64,000 bases of DNA, from positions 17,978,084 through 18,042,083 of the forward strand of contig NW_004454159.1 in NCBI RefSeq assembly GCF_000283155.1, read 5' to 3'. The notes beneath the pieces were generated by a model, which worked only from the letters and a program-made list of their open reading frames with translations, had not been told where the DNA came from and did not search any database. Shown piece after piece: positions 23,901 through 63,830 of the stretch (position 1 is the stretch's first letter; each line of letters starts with the position of its first letter). Position numbers and translations under genes: made by a program. This DNA comes from Ceratotherium simum simum (Eukaryota > Chordata > Mammalia > Perissodactyla > Rhinocerotidae).

Positions 23901-24089
23901 GATCATAAAAAGGATGTGTTTCATCTACTGGAATGACACCATGCCTAAGAAAAAAAAAAAACTGCAGCCTAAAAGAAAATTATCAGAACTGCTGGATTCA
24001 TTGAAGCTATCCAATTTTAGAAGGTATGATCTCTTCTTTACTACCAAGCTCCAAGTGGGGAAGTCTCAGCACCCCGGGGCAGTCTTTTC
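20970..24089 (-). other. PRRC1: Probable PRRC1 3'UTR
   Basis: It is continuous with the terminal coding exon, AT-rich, lacks recognisable SINE, LINE or LTR insertions and has no splice-like exon structure. The absence of transposons over 3 kb contrasts with the flanks and fits a conserved long 3'UTR. The extent is an inference; alternative shorter polyadenylation is possible. Confidence 0.55.
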
Positions 24090-53018
<28,929 letters not shown>

Positions 53019-53575
53019 CTATAAAAATAGAAAAATGTAATAGATATTACACAGTAATCAAAAGCATATTTTTAAAGCTGGTATAGTTAGAGAATAATTT
53101 TAAAAAATAATCATCAAGACACAGAATCTGTTTTTACTATTTGTAATGCCACTTATTTACAGATGAAGAGTCTGTCAAAATTCGTAAGAAAAGTCTGTGA
53201 GAATATTTAATACGCAAACAATCTGTAACATTTTCATATACATATTTCATAACTGGAAAAGAATTTCATGTTAACTATGTAATTAATTACCCAATATACT
53301 TCACATTGTAAATTACTAATTTAATTTTTGCCACATGAATAGATGTTAGATTTATATCTAGATTCCAGTCATTATTACATTCAAAATAAAAATAAATTAT
53401 TTAAAGTATTTTGAAACACTTCCTCTCTCCCCATAAAGCACTGTATGTGGGCTACTCCTATTAACATTAAAAAAACCTTAAATGTGTTCAATTCTCAGTT
53501 TTCCTAGTTCACATTCTAAAACATAACCAGTAATGGCTAAATGATATGTCTCAGGTTTTAGAAAAGTTAACTGTA

Positions 53576-53838
53576 GGGGCCAGCCCCATGGCTTAGCAGT
53601 TAAGTGCGCGCGCTCCGCTACTGGCGACCTGGGTTCGGATCCCAGGCGCGCACCGACGCACCGCTTCNNNNNNNNNNNNNNNNNNNNNNNNNNNNNNNNN
53701 NNNNNNNNNNNNNNNNNNNNNNNNNNNNNNNNNNNNNNNNNNNNNNNNNNNNNNNNNNNNNNNNNNNNNNNNNNNNNNNNNNNNNNNNNNNNNNNNNNNN
53801 NNNNNNNNTGATCTTCCTCACAAAAAAAAAAAAAAAAA
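53576..53838 (+). mobile_element. ERE1 SINE containing an assembly gap
   Basis: It has head GGGGCCAGCCCCATGGCTTA and B-box GGTTCGGATCC, then 141 N, then the 3' end TGATCTTCCTCAC plus A-tail. The flanks AAAGTTAACTGTA and AAAGTTAACCGTA form a near-perfect target-site duplication, so both ends belong to one insertion. Confidence 0.9.
53668..53808. other. Assembly gap, 141 N, inside the SINE
   Basis: The N run replaces the middle of an ERE1. By comparison with the intact copies, the missing segment should be roughly 115-125 bp. Confidence 0.97.
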
Positions 53839-54539
53839 AGGAAAGTAGGAAAAAAAAAAAAAGTTAACCGTAGCAAAAATGCTACTAGATAGCAATGTCC
53901 TAACAGATGAAAATGGATTATAAAATATGGGAACATTTCCTTAGAAATTACATATTTTCAAGCCTGTCTCAAGTACAAAATCAAAACTTCTAAATACACC
54001 AAATTTGTTTTTGAAGTTTTTACTCATTTAACAAATATTCAGTGATGGTCAACTGCTTGCCAAGCACTGCACCACTCCCTCTGGAAATACAATGTAAGCA
54101 AAAACAAATAGGATACTTAGAGTCCAGCATAGGAGACGATCAAATAATAACAATGTACAATGGACTGTAGCCTGAATTATGTGCTCTGAGGGTGAGAACA
54201 CAGCTCTCTTTGACAGGAATATGATTTTGACTTAGAGGTCAGGAAAGGGTTCCCCAGGAAGTCACATATAAGCTGAGATCTGAGGGATAATTAGATTTTA
54301 ATTAGGCAAAGGAAAGGAGATAAGAAGGGCAGATTCCAAGAAAAAGTGAATATAAAGGAAGTATTAAGGCCTTGTAAGGTAGAGGGAACAAGACACATTC
54401 AAGAAAACCCACGTGGCAGGAGCAGAAAAGGAGGACTGGAGACATAGGCAGGAGCCCAGACCATATTGAGCCTTATAAGCCAGGTTAAAGAGTTGGGTTT
54501 CTTAAGAACAGAAAGTCAACGCAGGGCATTCAAGCTTGG

Positions 54540-55165
54540 GGTAACATATTTGTCTTTTGTTTTAACTTTTTCGAGGAAATTTTAAAATGATTCACAAGAA
54601 GATGCAAAAGTAGAACGGAGTTCATGAGTAGCCTAAACCCAGCTTTTCCCAATAATAGCATCTTACAATGATCAAACCCAGGAAATTAACATTGGTATAG
54701 TAAGTAACTAATCCATAGACCTTATTTGTATTTCACCTGTTTTAACATTCACTTGTGTGTGTGTAGTTCTATGAAGTATCATCATAGGCACAGACTCATG
54801 TAGCCACCACCATAATCAGGATACAGAACTGTTTCCTTACCCCAAAGAAACTCCCTCATGCTGCTCCTCTGTCACACCCTCCACCAACCATAAGCCCTGG
54901 GAACCAACTGTTCCCTGTCATTTTCTCATTTCGTGAATGTTACATAAATAGAATCACACAGTATACAACATTTTGAGATTGCCTTTTTTTCCACTCAGCA
55001 TAATGCTTTTCAGAGCCACCCAAGTTGTAGGATGTTATCAATGGTTCTTTTTTATTGCTGAATAATATTCCATTTTATAGACATACCACAGTTTGTTTAC
55101 CCATTTATCTGATGAAGGACATTTAGGCTGATTCCAGCTTTTTGCAATTCTTATGTTTTGAAAAG
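54540..55165 (-). repeat. L1 3'-end fragment, antisense, inside L2
   Basis: It contains TCATGTAGCCACCACCATAA, CATTTCGTGAATGTTACATA, TGCTGAATAATATTCCATTT and TTTGTTTACCCATTTATCTG, the antisense L1M 3' region. Confidence 0.75.
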
Positions 55166-55280
55166 ATGCCTTTGACCACAGTACGCAGATTGGGCCACAG
55201 GACAGTCAGAGTAGATGCAGAGAGACTATTAAGAAGGATATCAAAGTAGTTCAAATAGAAAATGATAACACCCCTAGACT

Positions 55281-55481
55281 AGTGATTCTCAAATGGGGGG
55301 AGGAGGGCGATTCTGCCCCCAGGCATCATGTTTGGTTGACAGAACTGTGGGGGTACTACTTGCATCTAATAGGTAAAGGCTGGGGACACCGCTAAAAATT
55401 CTACAATGTACAGGGCACCCCCACAAGAAAGAATTATCTGGCCCCAAATATCAATAATGCCAAAGATGAGAAACTTTGACT
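55281..55481 (+). mobile_element. MER20 (hAT-Charlie), inside L2
   Basis: It runs from TAGTGATTCTCAAATGGGGG through GTACTACTTGCATCTAATAG, TACAATGTACAGGGCACCCC and GAAAGAATTATCTGGCCCC to GATGAGAAACTTTG, the full order of MER20. CTAGAC occurs on both sides as part of the target duplication. Confidence 0.85.
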
Positions 55482-57229
55482 AGACTAAGGTGATGATAGT
55501 GCAGATGGAGAAGAGCAGATAGATTCAAGAAATGTTTAGGTGGTAAGACTCAGTGATAGACTGTATATGGGAGCAATGAGGGAGAGAGGCATAACTTGCA
55601 CAACTGGATAGATGGTGGAGCCATTCACCTTGGAAGAGGTCAAGATGTTTGTTTAACATCTTAGAGGTGGATGGGACTACACAGTGTTTAATAATGGACA
55701 TGCTGAGTTTAAGCTCCTTGAAATATCCAAGTAGACACACTGACTTGGTCTGCAGCTTAGAAATCACATAAGTGTGGCTTTCATCAGTTTACTCATAGTC
55801 CCTAAAGTCATGTTCAGAGATGAGATTATCTAAGAAGAGAATACCAAGTGAAAAGAGTAGATGATCCAAACAACCCCTGAAGAACAGCCAGCCAGGTAGA
55901 AGACAAGCTTGCAAAGAAGAATGCAAGATGACCAAAAAGAAAGGAAGAAAACCAGGAGATTGTGGCATCCAAAAGCCAGAGTGTTTCAAGGTAGGAACAG
56001 ACAACAGTATCAACTGCTGCAGAGACACCAAATAGAATGTTATCTGAAAAATTCAATGGACTTGCCAAAGTGGAGATGAACTTAGTGAGAGCTGTTTCCA
56101 GGAAGGAGTGGGGATAGAAGCTAGTTTCAACTGGACTGAGGGTTGAGAGGTGAGGGAAATACGTACAGCACTTTCAAAAAGTTCGGCTGTGAATGTAGAG
56201 GAAAGATCTATGGCAATAAGCAGAGAACAGGGATCCAGGGAGGCAAAATCCTTTCATTCAGTACCTATACACCAAAGGTAGATAACCTCAGAGAGAAACG
56301 GCCGTCTGGGGACTTTAGCACTCCCTGCCAAACCTACCTCGAAATTTTCTTCATCTCCCCATTTTTCTATTGGTCACTCATCTTCCTCCTTCAGATGCTA
56401 CCAAATCCTTATAGTAGTTAGTGGAAGTCAGATTTAAAGAGAATCCTGATCCCTAATATTAACGAATGTGTTGGCAAAAGAACCTGTACAATGAATACAA
56501 CCCACAACATGGAATAATTGGGCAACTTCTTTCAGTCTTTAAAAGCTATACTAATTGAGAATTGGCATAATGACAATACTGGGTAAATTTTTTACATAAA
56601 CATAATACCTTCTGCTAAAGAAAAGCTATTGTGATAAGGTAAGTGAAATGTCAAAGACGGTAAATGTTTTAAATGCTCAAGTCTCAGCACAACAAGTAGT
56701 ATTAATTATCAACACTAAAGAAAAAGGGATGGAAATGGCTTGGATTATTGAGTCCTCACTCTCTGGCCAAACCCTCCTCTTTCAATTTGCTTGAGTCTTG
56801 CTTTTTCTGTTAACAAGTGAATGGCTACTTGTAAGGACACAAGAAAAGAAACGGAATAATGGAGCTTTGATAAACGTAAAAGCATTAAAAGCAATTCTTA
56901 TTGTTGATGTACTACTAGCGCAGAGGTTGTCTCTACCACCCGAGAGTGAGCGCTGGAGCAGGGTCTGAGTTTCATCTTTGTATTCTCAGCTCTGATCCCA
57001 AAATAAACTTCCATAAATGTTCACTGAATTAAGTAGTGGCTGTAAAGAGAAAGACTGGAATGCCAAAATGTGTCACGTTCACAATACACATGCTGTCTCT
57101 CAAAATAACTACTTTAAATGATAAAAACACTCTTGGATATAAATTCTGCCAATCTAGGATACAGGCTATCCTGCAAATTTGCCTCAAACGGGTCCCAGGA
57201 ACGAACAAAGAGACAGCAGAATGAAAACG

Positions 57230-58130
57230 CCCTCCTAGGCACCGATGGGGGAACCTACGGGAAATAAGCTTCCCATAGCCGGTCCCGGTTTGACCCAGGA
57301 GCCTGCAAGGCGGGAGCGGCCTCCCCCTGGGCTCCGTCTGCCACGTCTCCAGGCCGGGCTGGGCCGGGCTAAGGTCAGCGTGCGCCTGCCGCGGGTCTCT
57401 CTCCCCGGGCCAGCGCGCTGGAAGGCGGAGCCAAACGGCCAGGGGCGCGGGCCTCGGTCCCCGGACAGGAGCAAAGTGCCGGAACAAGACCCGCGAACCG
57501 CACCCGCAGTGCGATCCGCGGCGGGGACTGCGCGCCTTGTGACGTGTGCCCGGGCTGCACCCCGCATGCTCCCACCGCCCAAGCCCAGACCGAACGACTG
57601 CGGGGCTCCGACACGACCCTGGCATCCCGTGGCGCCGGCCGGCCCGCCCACCTTGCAGGGACTGAACCCCTAGGCGCCCGGCACCGCCGCCCGCATGCAT
57701 CGGCGCTGCTGCCAGGCTGACGCTCACCTGGGGACCCGCAAGAGTGTCTGCTGGCAGCTGAAAAGGAGGGGACAGTGAGGTCGGGGTGCTAAGACTACCG
57801 CTGGGACACGACGAGAAAGATGCAGACAGGAACTCGCCACCGCGCGTACCCGCCTCCAAGATGGCCACCGGCGGCGCATGCCCCTGCGCCTGCCACGTCG
57901 GCCGAGCGCCGCCCTGCCCCGCGCCTCGCCCCGCCCCGCCCCGCTCGCTGGGAGCCCCGCCCCCAGGGCGCAGGTTAAACCCGAGCGCCGTGGTCCAAAG
58001 ATCCGGCTGCCCGCCGAGGCGTGGCGCTGCGGGTTTCAGAAGCTTTCTCCAGTAGGACTGCCCTCCTTTCTCCTCCGCACCCCCGAGACGCGCGAATCGC
58101 ACTCTCTTACCAGGTGTCTCTCACTCATCC
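57230..58130 (-). promoter_or_regulatory. PRRC1: PRRC1 CpG-island promoter
   Basis: About 0.9 kb of very GC- and CpG-rich DNA surrounds exon 1. Motifs seen are a GC-box cluster (CCCCGCCCCGCCCCG near 57,930-57,945 and CCCCGCCCCC near 57,957), a YY1-type CCAAGATGGCCACC at 57,856-57,869, an NRF1-like GCGCATGCCC at 57,873-57,882, and a CRE-like TGACGTG near 57,540. I see no TATA box. This is the pattern of a broadly expressed housekeeping gene. Confidence 0.85.
57728..57870 (-). other. PRRC1: PRRC1 exon 1 (non-coding), 5' end approximate
   Basis: A strong donor, GTCCCCAG|GTGAGC, ends the exon at 57,728. The transcription start is not visible; I place it near the YY1-type motif at about 57,860. 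A pyrimidine-rich TCCCCTCCTTTTCAG lies just upstream of the donor and could act as an acceptor for a short alternative exon. Confidence 0.6.
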
Positions 58131-58489
58131 TGTGCCGTGGCCGCCCATGGCTATAGAGATGAGGCAGCCTAGGTCTAGTCCAGACCCCGCCTCCAGGCAG
58201 GACCTCGCTCCAGACAGGGGACTTATCCTATGTGTTTTCAAAGATTTCCACCTAACTGCAGTTGCATCAGGATAGAGAGAGAGAGCGGGGTGGGGAAAAG
58301 GTAGCAGCTACTGTACTGATTTTTTCCCTAAGTACATGTATTTTATATTCTTTTTTTTAAATTGAAAAACCAAAGACAAAGATTATGAACTTTCTTAACC
58401 TTATGTACTTTCACTTAAAACAGTATCTGAAACAGTCGGTGTCCAATAATGTACATTAAATAGATCAGTGAATGGAATGCGGTGGAGGA

Positions 58490-58680
58490 AAATAAAGAAT
58501 TTGAAATCAGAAGTCCTGGTTTGGGTCTGAGACTACCCTAACGCCAGTTGCGCAGCTGTGACCCTGTACGGGTCACTAAGTCTCCATATTTCCATCTGTA
58601 AGATGAGAATAATATTATCTGCCACTCTAACTCGGGCAAGTAACAGAGTCAAACAAAATAAGGTATATGAAAGCACTTTT
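58490..58680 (+). repeat. MIR SINE
   Basis: It contains AGTTGCGCAGCTGTGACCCT, TCCATATTTCCATCTGTAAG and GATGAGAATAATATTATCTG in MIR order. Confidence 0.75.
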
Positions 58681-59039
58681 TAAACTGCTGACTGTTAAAA
58701 CACATAAAAAGTTGTTTTTATTGTTCCCAAATTCTTTCAGGAACCCATTCATAGATTTAACATCAATATATCTCTTAGACTTGATAGTTGTAAGCATTCT
58801 AAAATGCCTCACCGAAAAGTTAATGCTATTTAACTATGCCCTGACTTCAGATCTCGCTTTGCAACTACAATGGGTTGTTCCCTTCGGTGGTGACTCTTAC
58901 TCCTTCCACTGAGAATGTGTGTAGGTGGCTGTCTAGGTTACTCTCCAGAAAGTGCTGTTTGGGGTGGTGCTGAAAATAGTTATTATCTCTGTCCTCTTTA
59001 GTTGACACCCTTAATAGCTATAAAGTCTGTTAGTTTCTT
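58681..59039. other. Upstream intergenic stretch, nothing recognised
   Basis: A short segment upstream of PRRC1 without a nameable feature. Confidence 0.4.
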
Positions 59040-59715
59040 CATTCATACAACAAATATTTATTAGTGGCTGCAATGTACTGAGCATTAGTAATGGAAATGT
59101 AGAATGAGCAAGATACTTGGGGAGCGTTCATTCTCATAGGAGAGAGAGGCTACGAACAGGAAAATAAACTAAGTACAGTTTGTGATGGGCACTTTGAGGA
59201 AAATCAATAGGGTGATGTGACAGAGACAGTAATTGGGGCAGGCCACTTCAGACAGGAGGGACATGCAAGGCTTCTCTGAGGAGGCGGGAGTTGAGCAGAG
59301 ACTTATAAGGAAGCAGACGTGTGGTTATCTGGACACAAGGAAGAGCATGCAAAGGCTCTGAGGGAGAGTGCTCGGTACATCTGCTGAACAGCAAGGAAAC
59401 TAGGACTGAGAGAGTGGTGAGAAATGAGTCAGAGAGATGCAGGGGCAGATCATACGTAGCCTTGAAGGCTGTGATAAGGCCTTTAGGTTATAGTCTGAGA
59501 GAAACGAGAAGCAGGTGAGAGGTTTTGAGCAGAGAACTGGCAAGATTTGACTTCAGTTTTAAATAACATTCTGATGGCTGTGACTATAAGGGGCTCAAGG
59601 ATTAAAGCAGAATTACCAGTAATGGGACAATGGTGGCCTAGAATAGCTAATGTGGCAGGAGGAGGTGGTACATGGTCTGGACATATGTTGAAGGTTGAGC
59701 TGTCATGATTTAGTG
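59040..59715 (-). repeat. L2 LINE, antisense
   Basis: It begins at the L2 3' end in reverse (CAACAAATATTTATTAGTGG) and continues through GGCTTCTCTGAGGAGGCGGG, AGCATGCAAAGGCTCTGAGG, GGTTTTGAGCAGAGAACTGG and GATGGATTGGATGTGGGCTG. Confidence 0.8.
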
Positions 59716-59730
59716 ATGGATTGGATGTGG

Positions 59731-60180
59731 GCTGTATTAGTTTCCTGAGACTGCTGAAACTACAACTACTGGTTGGCTAAAACAACAGAAATGTATTATC
59801 TCACGGTTCTTGGAGACAGAAGTCCAAAATCAAGGGTCAGCAGAGCCTCTCCAATAGCCCTAGGGAAGACTCCTTCATTGCCTCTTCCAGCTTGTGGTCG
59901 ATCCTGATGTTCCTTGGCTTGTGCCAGCATAACTCCAATCTCTGCCTGTCTTCACATGGCCTTCTCCCTTGTGTCTCTGTATCTCAAATCTCCCTCTACC
60001 TTTCTCTCATAAGAATACCTGTCCTTGCATTTAGGGCCCACCGTAAATCCAGAATGATCTCATCTCAAGATCCTTGAGAGTCTAGACTCCATTTCCAGAT
60101 AAGGTCACATTCACAAGTTCCAGGTGGACGTATCTTTGGTGGAGGGGGTGGGCACCATTCTACTCACTATGGGCCATGAG
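59731..60180 (-). mobile_element. MLT1-type LTR, antisense
   Basis: It starts TGTATTAGTTTCCTGAGACT, then AACAACAGAAATGTATTATC, CATTGCCTCTTCCAGCTTGT, CTTCACATGGCCTTCTCCCT and AGATAAGGTCACATTCACAA, the reverse-complement order of an MLT1 LTR. It directly abuts the L2 fragment. Confidence 0.75.
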
Positions 60181-61120
60181 AGACAAGAGTCAACCAAATA
60201 AGCTGTATTATAAGATGAGTTTTGAAGTTAACCTTCATCTGTATTTACAATATTTTATGTTTTATTTACCACTTTTCATTTAAACTTCAAAAGAAGTTTG
60301 TGTGGCTGGTGCTATTATTATTCCAATATTAGAAATAAGGAAACGAAGGCTCTGAGAATTGTGTGTAGACCTGGGATTGGAACCCAGAATTCTTTAGCTG
60401 TACCTGAACTGCTTGCCTGCTTTTGGGGTGGTAGGGTAAGAAGATGTGTTCTTAGATGGAGGGCAATGAGGGAGTCAATGGAAAATTATAGCTTAATGTC
60501 AGAGCAAATAACTGCTTAGTTTTTTCAGTTGTTGCTAATAGAACTCCTCACATTTTTCCTTATAGGAAGTCTCTAATACATAATTGAGTTCATTTGTGAG
60601 CTCTAATGAGCAGTACAGTGCTAGAGTGGAATTTTGCTTTTATTGCTCAAGAACACAGGCAAACAAAGCTATTTCCCACTTGAGTTGAGGCTTTTTTTCC
60701 CTAACTCAATCTAGAGTGAATAGGTCAATACTAAAAATTCTTAAAACAGTCCAAAAAGTTTGTAATGTTAGTATGAATATTGACTATTTCCACATGGGGA
60801 GGAGCAAGGCTGAGACTCTGAGCATCTGCAGCATAACCAGGACCAGAGGCCCAGCTGAATCTAGTTTGAGAGACAATGGGCTCTGCTGAGAGAGCAGTCC
60901 ACGAGTTATACAACTACAAAGCACACTTCAGCAGGTGTATCAAGGGTACTGGCCAAGACATAGAGGTCAGGGGCCCATACCCACACCCAACCCATGCAAA
61001 GAGGATATGTAAGTTCCTTCAGCAACTAGAAAAGAGGTTGCCCCAAACATTGCATGGAACACACTTTTATTAAGCAATTATTCATTGTTTATCTGTAATT
61101 CAAATTTAGGAGGCAAGCAA
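60181..61120. other. Upstream intergenic stretch, nothing recognised
   Basis: No gene, RNA or confident repeat. There is a short MIR-like AACGAAGGCTCTGAGAATTG segment near 60,345, too decayed to call. Confidence 0.4.
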
Positions 61121-61124
61121 GCCA

Positions 61125-61385
61125 TGTAGTCTAGATTAGGACATAGATTTGGTACCAGATGACTTGGTTTTGAATCCTGGCTCTAGCACCTGCTAGGTCA
61201 ACAGCTAACCTTGGGCGTGTCACTTAAACTCATTGTGTCTTTATTTCTTCACCTATAAAATGAGAACTTATATTAATACCTACCTCATAGTTTTTTGCTT
61301 GAGGATTAAATGACTTAATATGTGTGAAGTGCTTAGGACAGTGCCTAACTCATAGTATTCTCTATATAATTATAAGCTCTTATTC
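61125..61385 (+). repeat. MIR SINE, nearly full length
   Basis: It contains GGTTTTGAATCCTGGCTCTA, TTGGGCGTGTCACTTAAACT, ACCTATAAAATGAGAAC, ACCTACCTCATAG and GAGGATTAAATGA...GGACAGTGCCTAACTCATAG, covering most of MIR. Confidence 0.85.
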
Positions 61386-61814
61386 TTTGACTGTTAAATT
61401 GTCTAAATATTCATCTGACAATGACTGTTTTAAACCAAAAAGACTTTTATTTAAGTGAGTCTCAGTTTCCAAATCAAGGTTGTTTGTTTTCAACTAAAGA
61501 AAATTTAGTTTAGTTACAAATAGAGTGACTCTACCTCTTAATTTGCCTAGGACAAATTTAGGGCTGTTGTCTCAGCATAATTATTAAAAGAACCCACATT
61601 TTATTCTCGAAAGTGTTACAGTTTGGACAGTCAATGTTATGGTCATCCTAGTTACAGAGATAACAAGAAGTTACTCTTTTTGCAGATGTGAGTTATAGTG
61701 TGCCAATGCCAATACTTGCACCTCGCCTGCACACACATAATCATCATTACGAGAGTCCATTTCAATTTCCTCAAAGAGGAACTAGCTTATCTTTCTAAAA
61801 TATCTATTCTTAAA

Positions 61815-62235
61815 AACATTCTATGACTCTTCATTGCCCGCATGCTAAAATCTTAAAAATTCAATTTACTGTTACTTTCTAGACTCTTCTCCTTTTCCTG
61901 CATCTTCCTGCATATTCCCCGGGCACCAATGGCAAGGATCTGCCCCCTCCAAGCCTGAAAGCATGTGCATTTGCTCCTAGCAGTCCCTCTGCCTGAAATG
62001 CATTTTTCCCTTCTCACCTTCTGCTAATAGGTACTCCTCATTTTTCAAGGACCAGATCAAAGTTTTCTTCCATCATAAAACCTTTTCACCTTGCATTTTG
62101 TTGGTTGTACATGTCTGTGTTCCTTATTCTTTTATGAGCTCCTTGATGGTAATAACTTGTTTTTAAAATCTCAATACATTCCAATTTTTATATAGAGTGA
62201 GTACTCTAGGAACACTTTTTGAATTGATTTGAATT
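61815..62235 (+). repeat. L2 LINE 3' fragment, sense
   Basis: It contains CAGTCCCTCTGCCTGAAATG, TTTTCAAGGACCAGATCAAA, TGAGCTCCTTGATGGTAATA and the terminal GTGAGTACTCTAGGAACACT, matching the L2 3' end. Confidence 0.75.
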
Positions 62236-62894
62236 TCCTATGAAGATTCAAGTGTAGTATACACATTACAAAAAGTCCTCATAATCATCTTTTTTTCCCC
62301 TAAATATGATTTTACTAAAAATAATCTTGTAGGAGACAGAACAAATATGCTTCCTTTGGAAAATTTGAAATTTTACTTTGAATAAGAAACCATGCAACTA
62401 AAATTAGTTCTGTGGCCAAAGAAACAATGTTAATATGCTATAATTTATTACAAAGGATTCTAAATTTTTTTTCTACTTTTGTGTTTTTACAAAGTTAAAA
62501 GTTTGCATAACTTCAGCCAATATGTCCCAATGCATCATGACTCCTAAATATTTTACCTATGATAGTATTTCTCAAGCGTTCAGTTTCACAGAACGCTCCA
62601 TTTTTCCCCTCTAGGTTTTACATCATAGTTTAGAAAAGAAAAGTTTAGGAAACATAACACAATTATTATTACAAAGACTTTCATTTACAAACAATGTTTA
62701 AAGCTCAGAAATTGTATTCATTCTTTTGGCAATTCAGCATTTCTCTAAGGCTTAGAAGAGAAATTTGGGGAAGACCGCCTAGGAGATGAATGGGTCCAAT
62801 TCACATGATCATATATCAACCCAAATGTGTGTAAACAGCCATTTGGTATCCTCTCACTTGCCATCTCAGAGAACTGCTTCCATCATCAGGTCAT
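62236..62894. other. Upstream intergenic stretch, nothing recognised
   Basis: AT-rich sequence with no nameable feature. Confidence 0.4.
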
Positions 62895-63035
62895 CAGGGG
62901 AAGGTGGAAAACTCACTGGATTAGGAATCTAGTACTGCCACTAATTAACAATGCAACTCTGGGGTTACCTATTCTGAGCTTTAATTTCCTCTCCTGACAA
63001 GTGAAGTAGAGCTAAATGATTTCTGTAGTGGATGT
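62895..63035 (+). repeat. MIR fragment
   Basis: It contains TGCCACTAATTAACAATGCA, TCTGAGCTTTAATTTCCTCT and GAGCTAAATGATTTCTG, consistent with a diverged MIR 3' half. Confidence 0.55.
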
Positions 63036-63138
63036 TAATTATGGCTGACTTTCTAACAAGACAAGAAAAGAAAGAGATAAATAGTTAACATAGATGAAAA
63101 GTCCTAGATGAAATGTTAGAAAATGCAATTGAGGAGTT

Positions 63139-63165
63139 GATGATGATGATGATGAAGATGATGAT
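63139..63165. repeat. (GAT)n microsatellite
   Basis: Nine trinucleotides, all GAT except one GAA. Confidence 0.9.
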
Positions 63166-63189
63166 AAACATTGTGATTAAATAGTTTTT

Positions 63190-63510
63190 TTTCCCCAGGA
63201 ACATAAGGATGGTTCCACTTCAGAAAAATTTACTCGTGATTTAATAAATTTTAAAAGAAAAGGAATCTGATAATACCAATAGTTGCAGGAAAAAGCATTT
63301 GATAAAGTTCAACTCTTATTCATGATAACTTTTGGTAAACTAGAAATAGAAGGAATCTCTAATCTGATAAAGAACATCTACAAAATGACATAGCAATATC
63401 ATACTTAATTATGAGATATTAGAAGCATTTCATTTAAAGTCAGTAACAATGTAAAGAGATAAAAGTTTTTAACATGGAAAAGAAAAAGCAAAACTATTCT
63501 TATTTGAAGT
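63190..63510 (+). repeat. L1 ORF2 fragment, sense
   Basis: It contains TGCAGGAAAAAGCATTTGAT, AAGTTCAACTCTTATTCATG and AATAGAAGGAATCTCTAATC, matching the L1 reverse-transcriptase region (compare the reverse complement at 6,085-6,225). No intact frame. Confidence 0.65.
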
Positions 63511-63529
63511 AAAAATTCCTGTTGAAATG

Positions 63530-63830
63530 ATCCTTGCCCCTCTTTTCTCAACTTTCTAGTGATCTCCCCCAGTCCATGGCTTTAAACAACATCTATATCC
63601 TGATGAGTCCCACATTTACATGTCCAGCCATAACTTCTCTCCTAAACTCTACAACTGTTCAATAGCTTTACTTTGGTGTCTAATCAGGAGGCTAATTAAA
63701 ACTCTCAATGTCTAAAAAAAAATTAATCCTGCTCTACTTGCACTCTTCCTGTTCAGTAAAGGGCAACTCTGCTTTTCCAATTGCTCTGGTAAAACACACC
63801 TTGGATCAAAGACAACATCAACAGTGATTA
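63530..63830 (+). repeat. L2 LINE fragment, sense (RT region)
   Basis: It contains CCATGGCTTTAAACAACATC, TGATGAGTCCCACATTTACA, CAGCCATAACTTCTCTCCTA and ACACCTTGGATCAAAGACAA, consistent with the L2 reverse-transcriptase region. Confidence 0.65.

Larger units (their letters stand above)
54010..56120 (-). repeat. L2 LINE, antisense, interrupted
   Basis: It reads as reverse-complement L2: AACAAATATTCAGTGATGG, AGGAAAGGGTTCCCCAGGAA, CCATATTGAGCCTTATAAGC, TGGAGCCATTCACCTTGGAA, GACATGCTGAGTTTAAGCTC and GAAAACCAGGAGATTGTGGC. L2 resumes on the far side of each later insertion, which shows the order of events. Confidence 0.75.
53019..57727 (-). other. PRRC1: PRRC1 intron 1
   Basis: A 4.7-kb intron between the non-coding first exon and the start-codon exon. 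It contains an ERE with an assembly gap (53,576-53,838), an antisense L2 (54,010-56,120) interrupted by an L1 (54,540-55,165) and MER20 (55,281-55,481), and CpG-island sequence at its 5' end. The stretch 56.1-57.2 kb shows nothing else. Confidence 0.75.

Noticed and set aside
57029..58102. 357-residue open frame on the minus strand across the CpG island
   Set aside because: It spans the promoter, exon 1, its donor and intron 1, has a GC-driven Arg/Gly/Pro composition and no recognisable domain. High GC content depletes stop codons, so this is best explained as chance.
57245..58275. Plus-strand open frames in the CpG island as a divergent gene
   Set aside because: Overlapping frames on both strands in GC-rich DNA are expected. 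No splice structure, Kozak-supported start or known protein similarity was visible.
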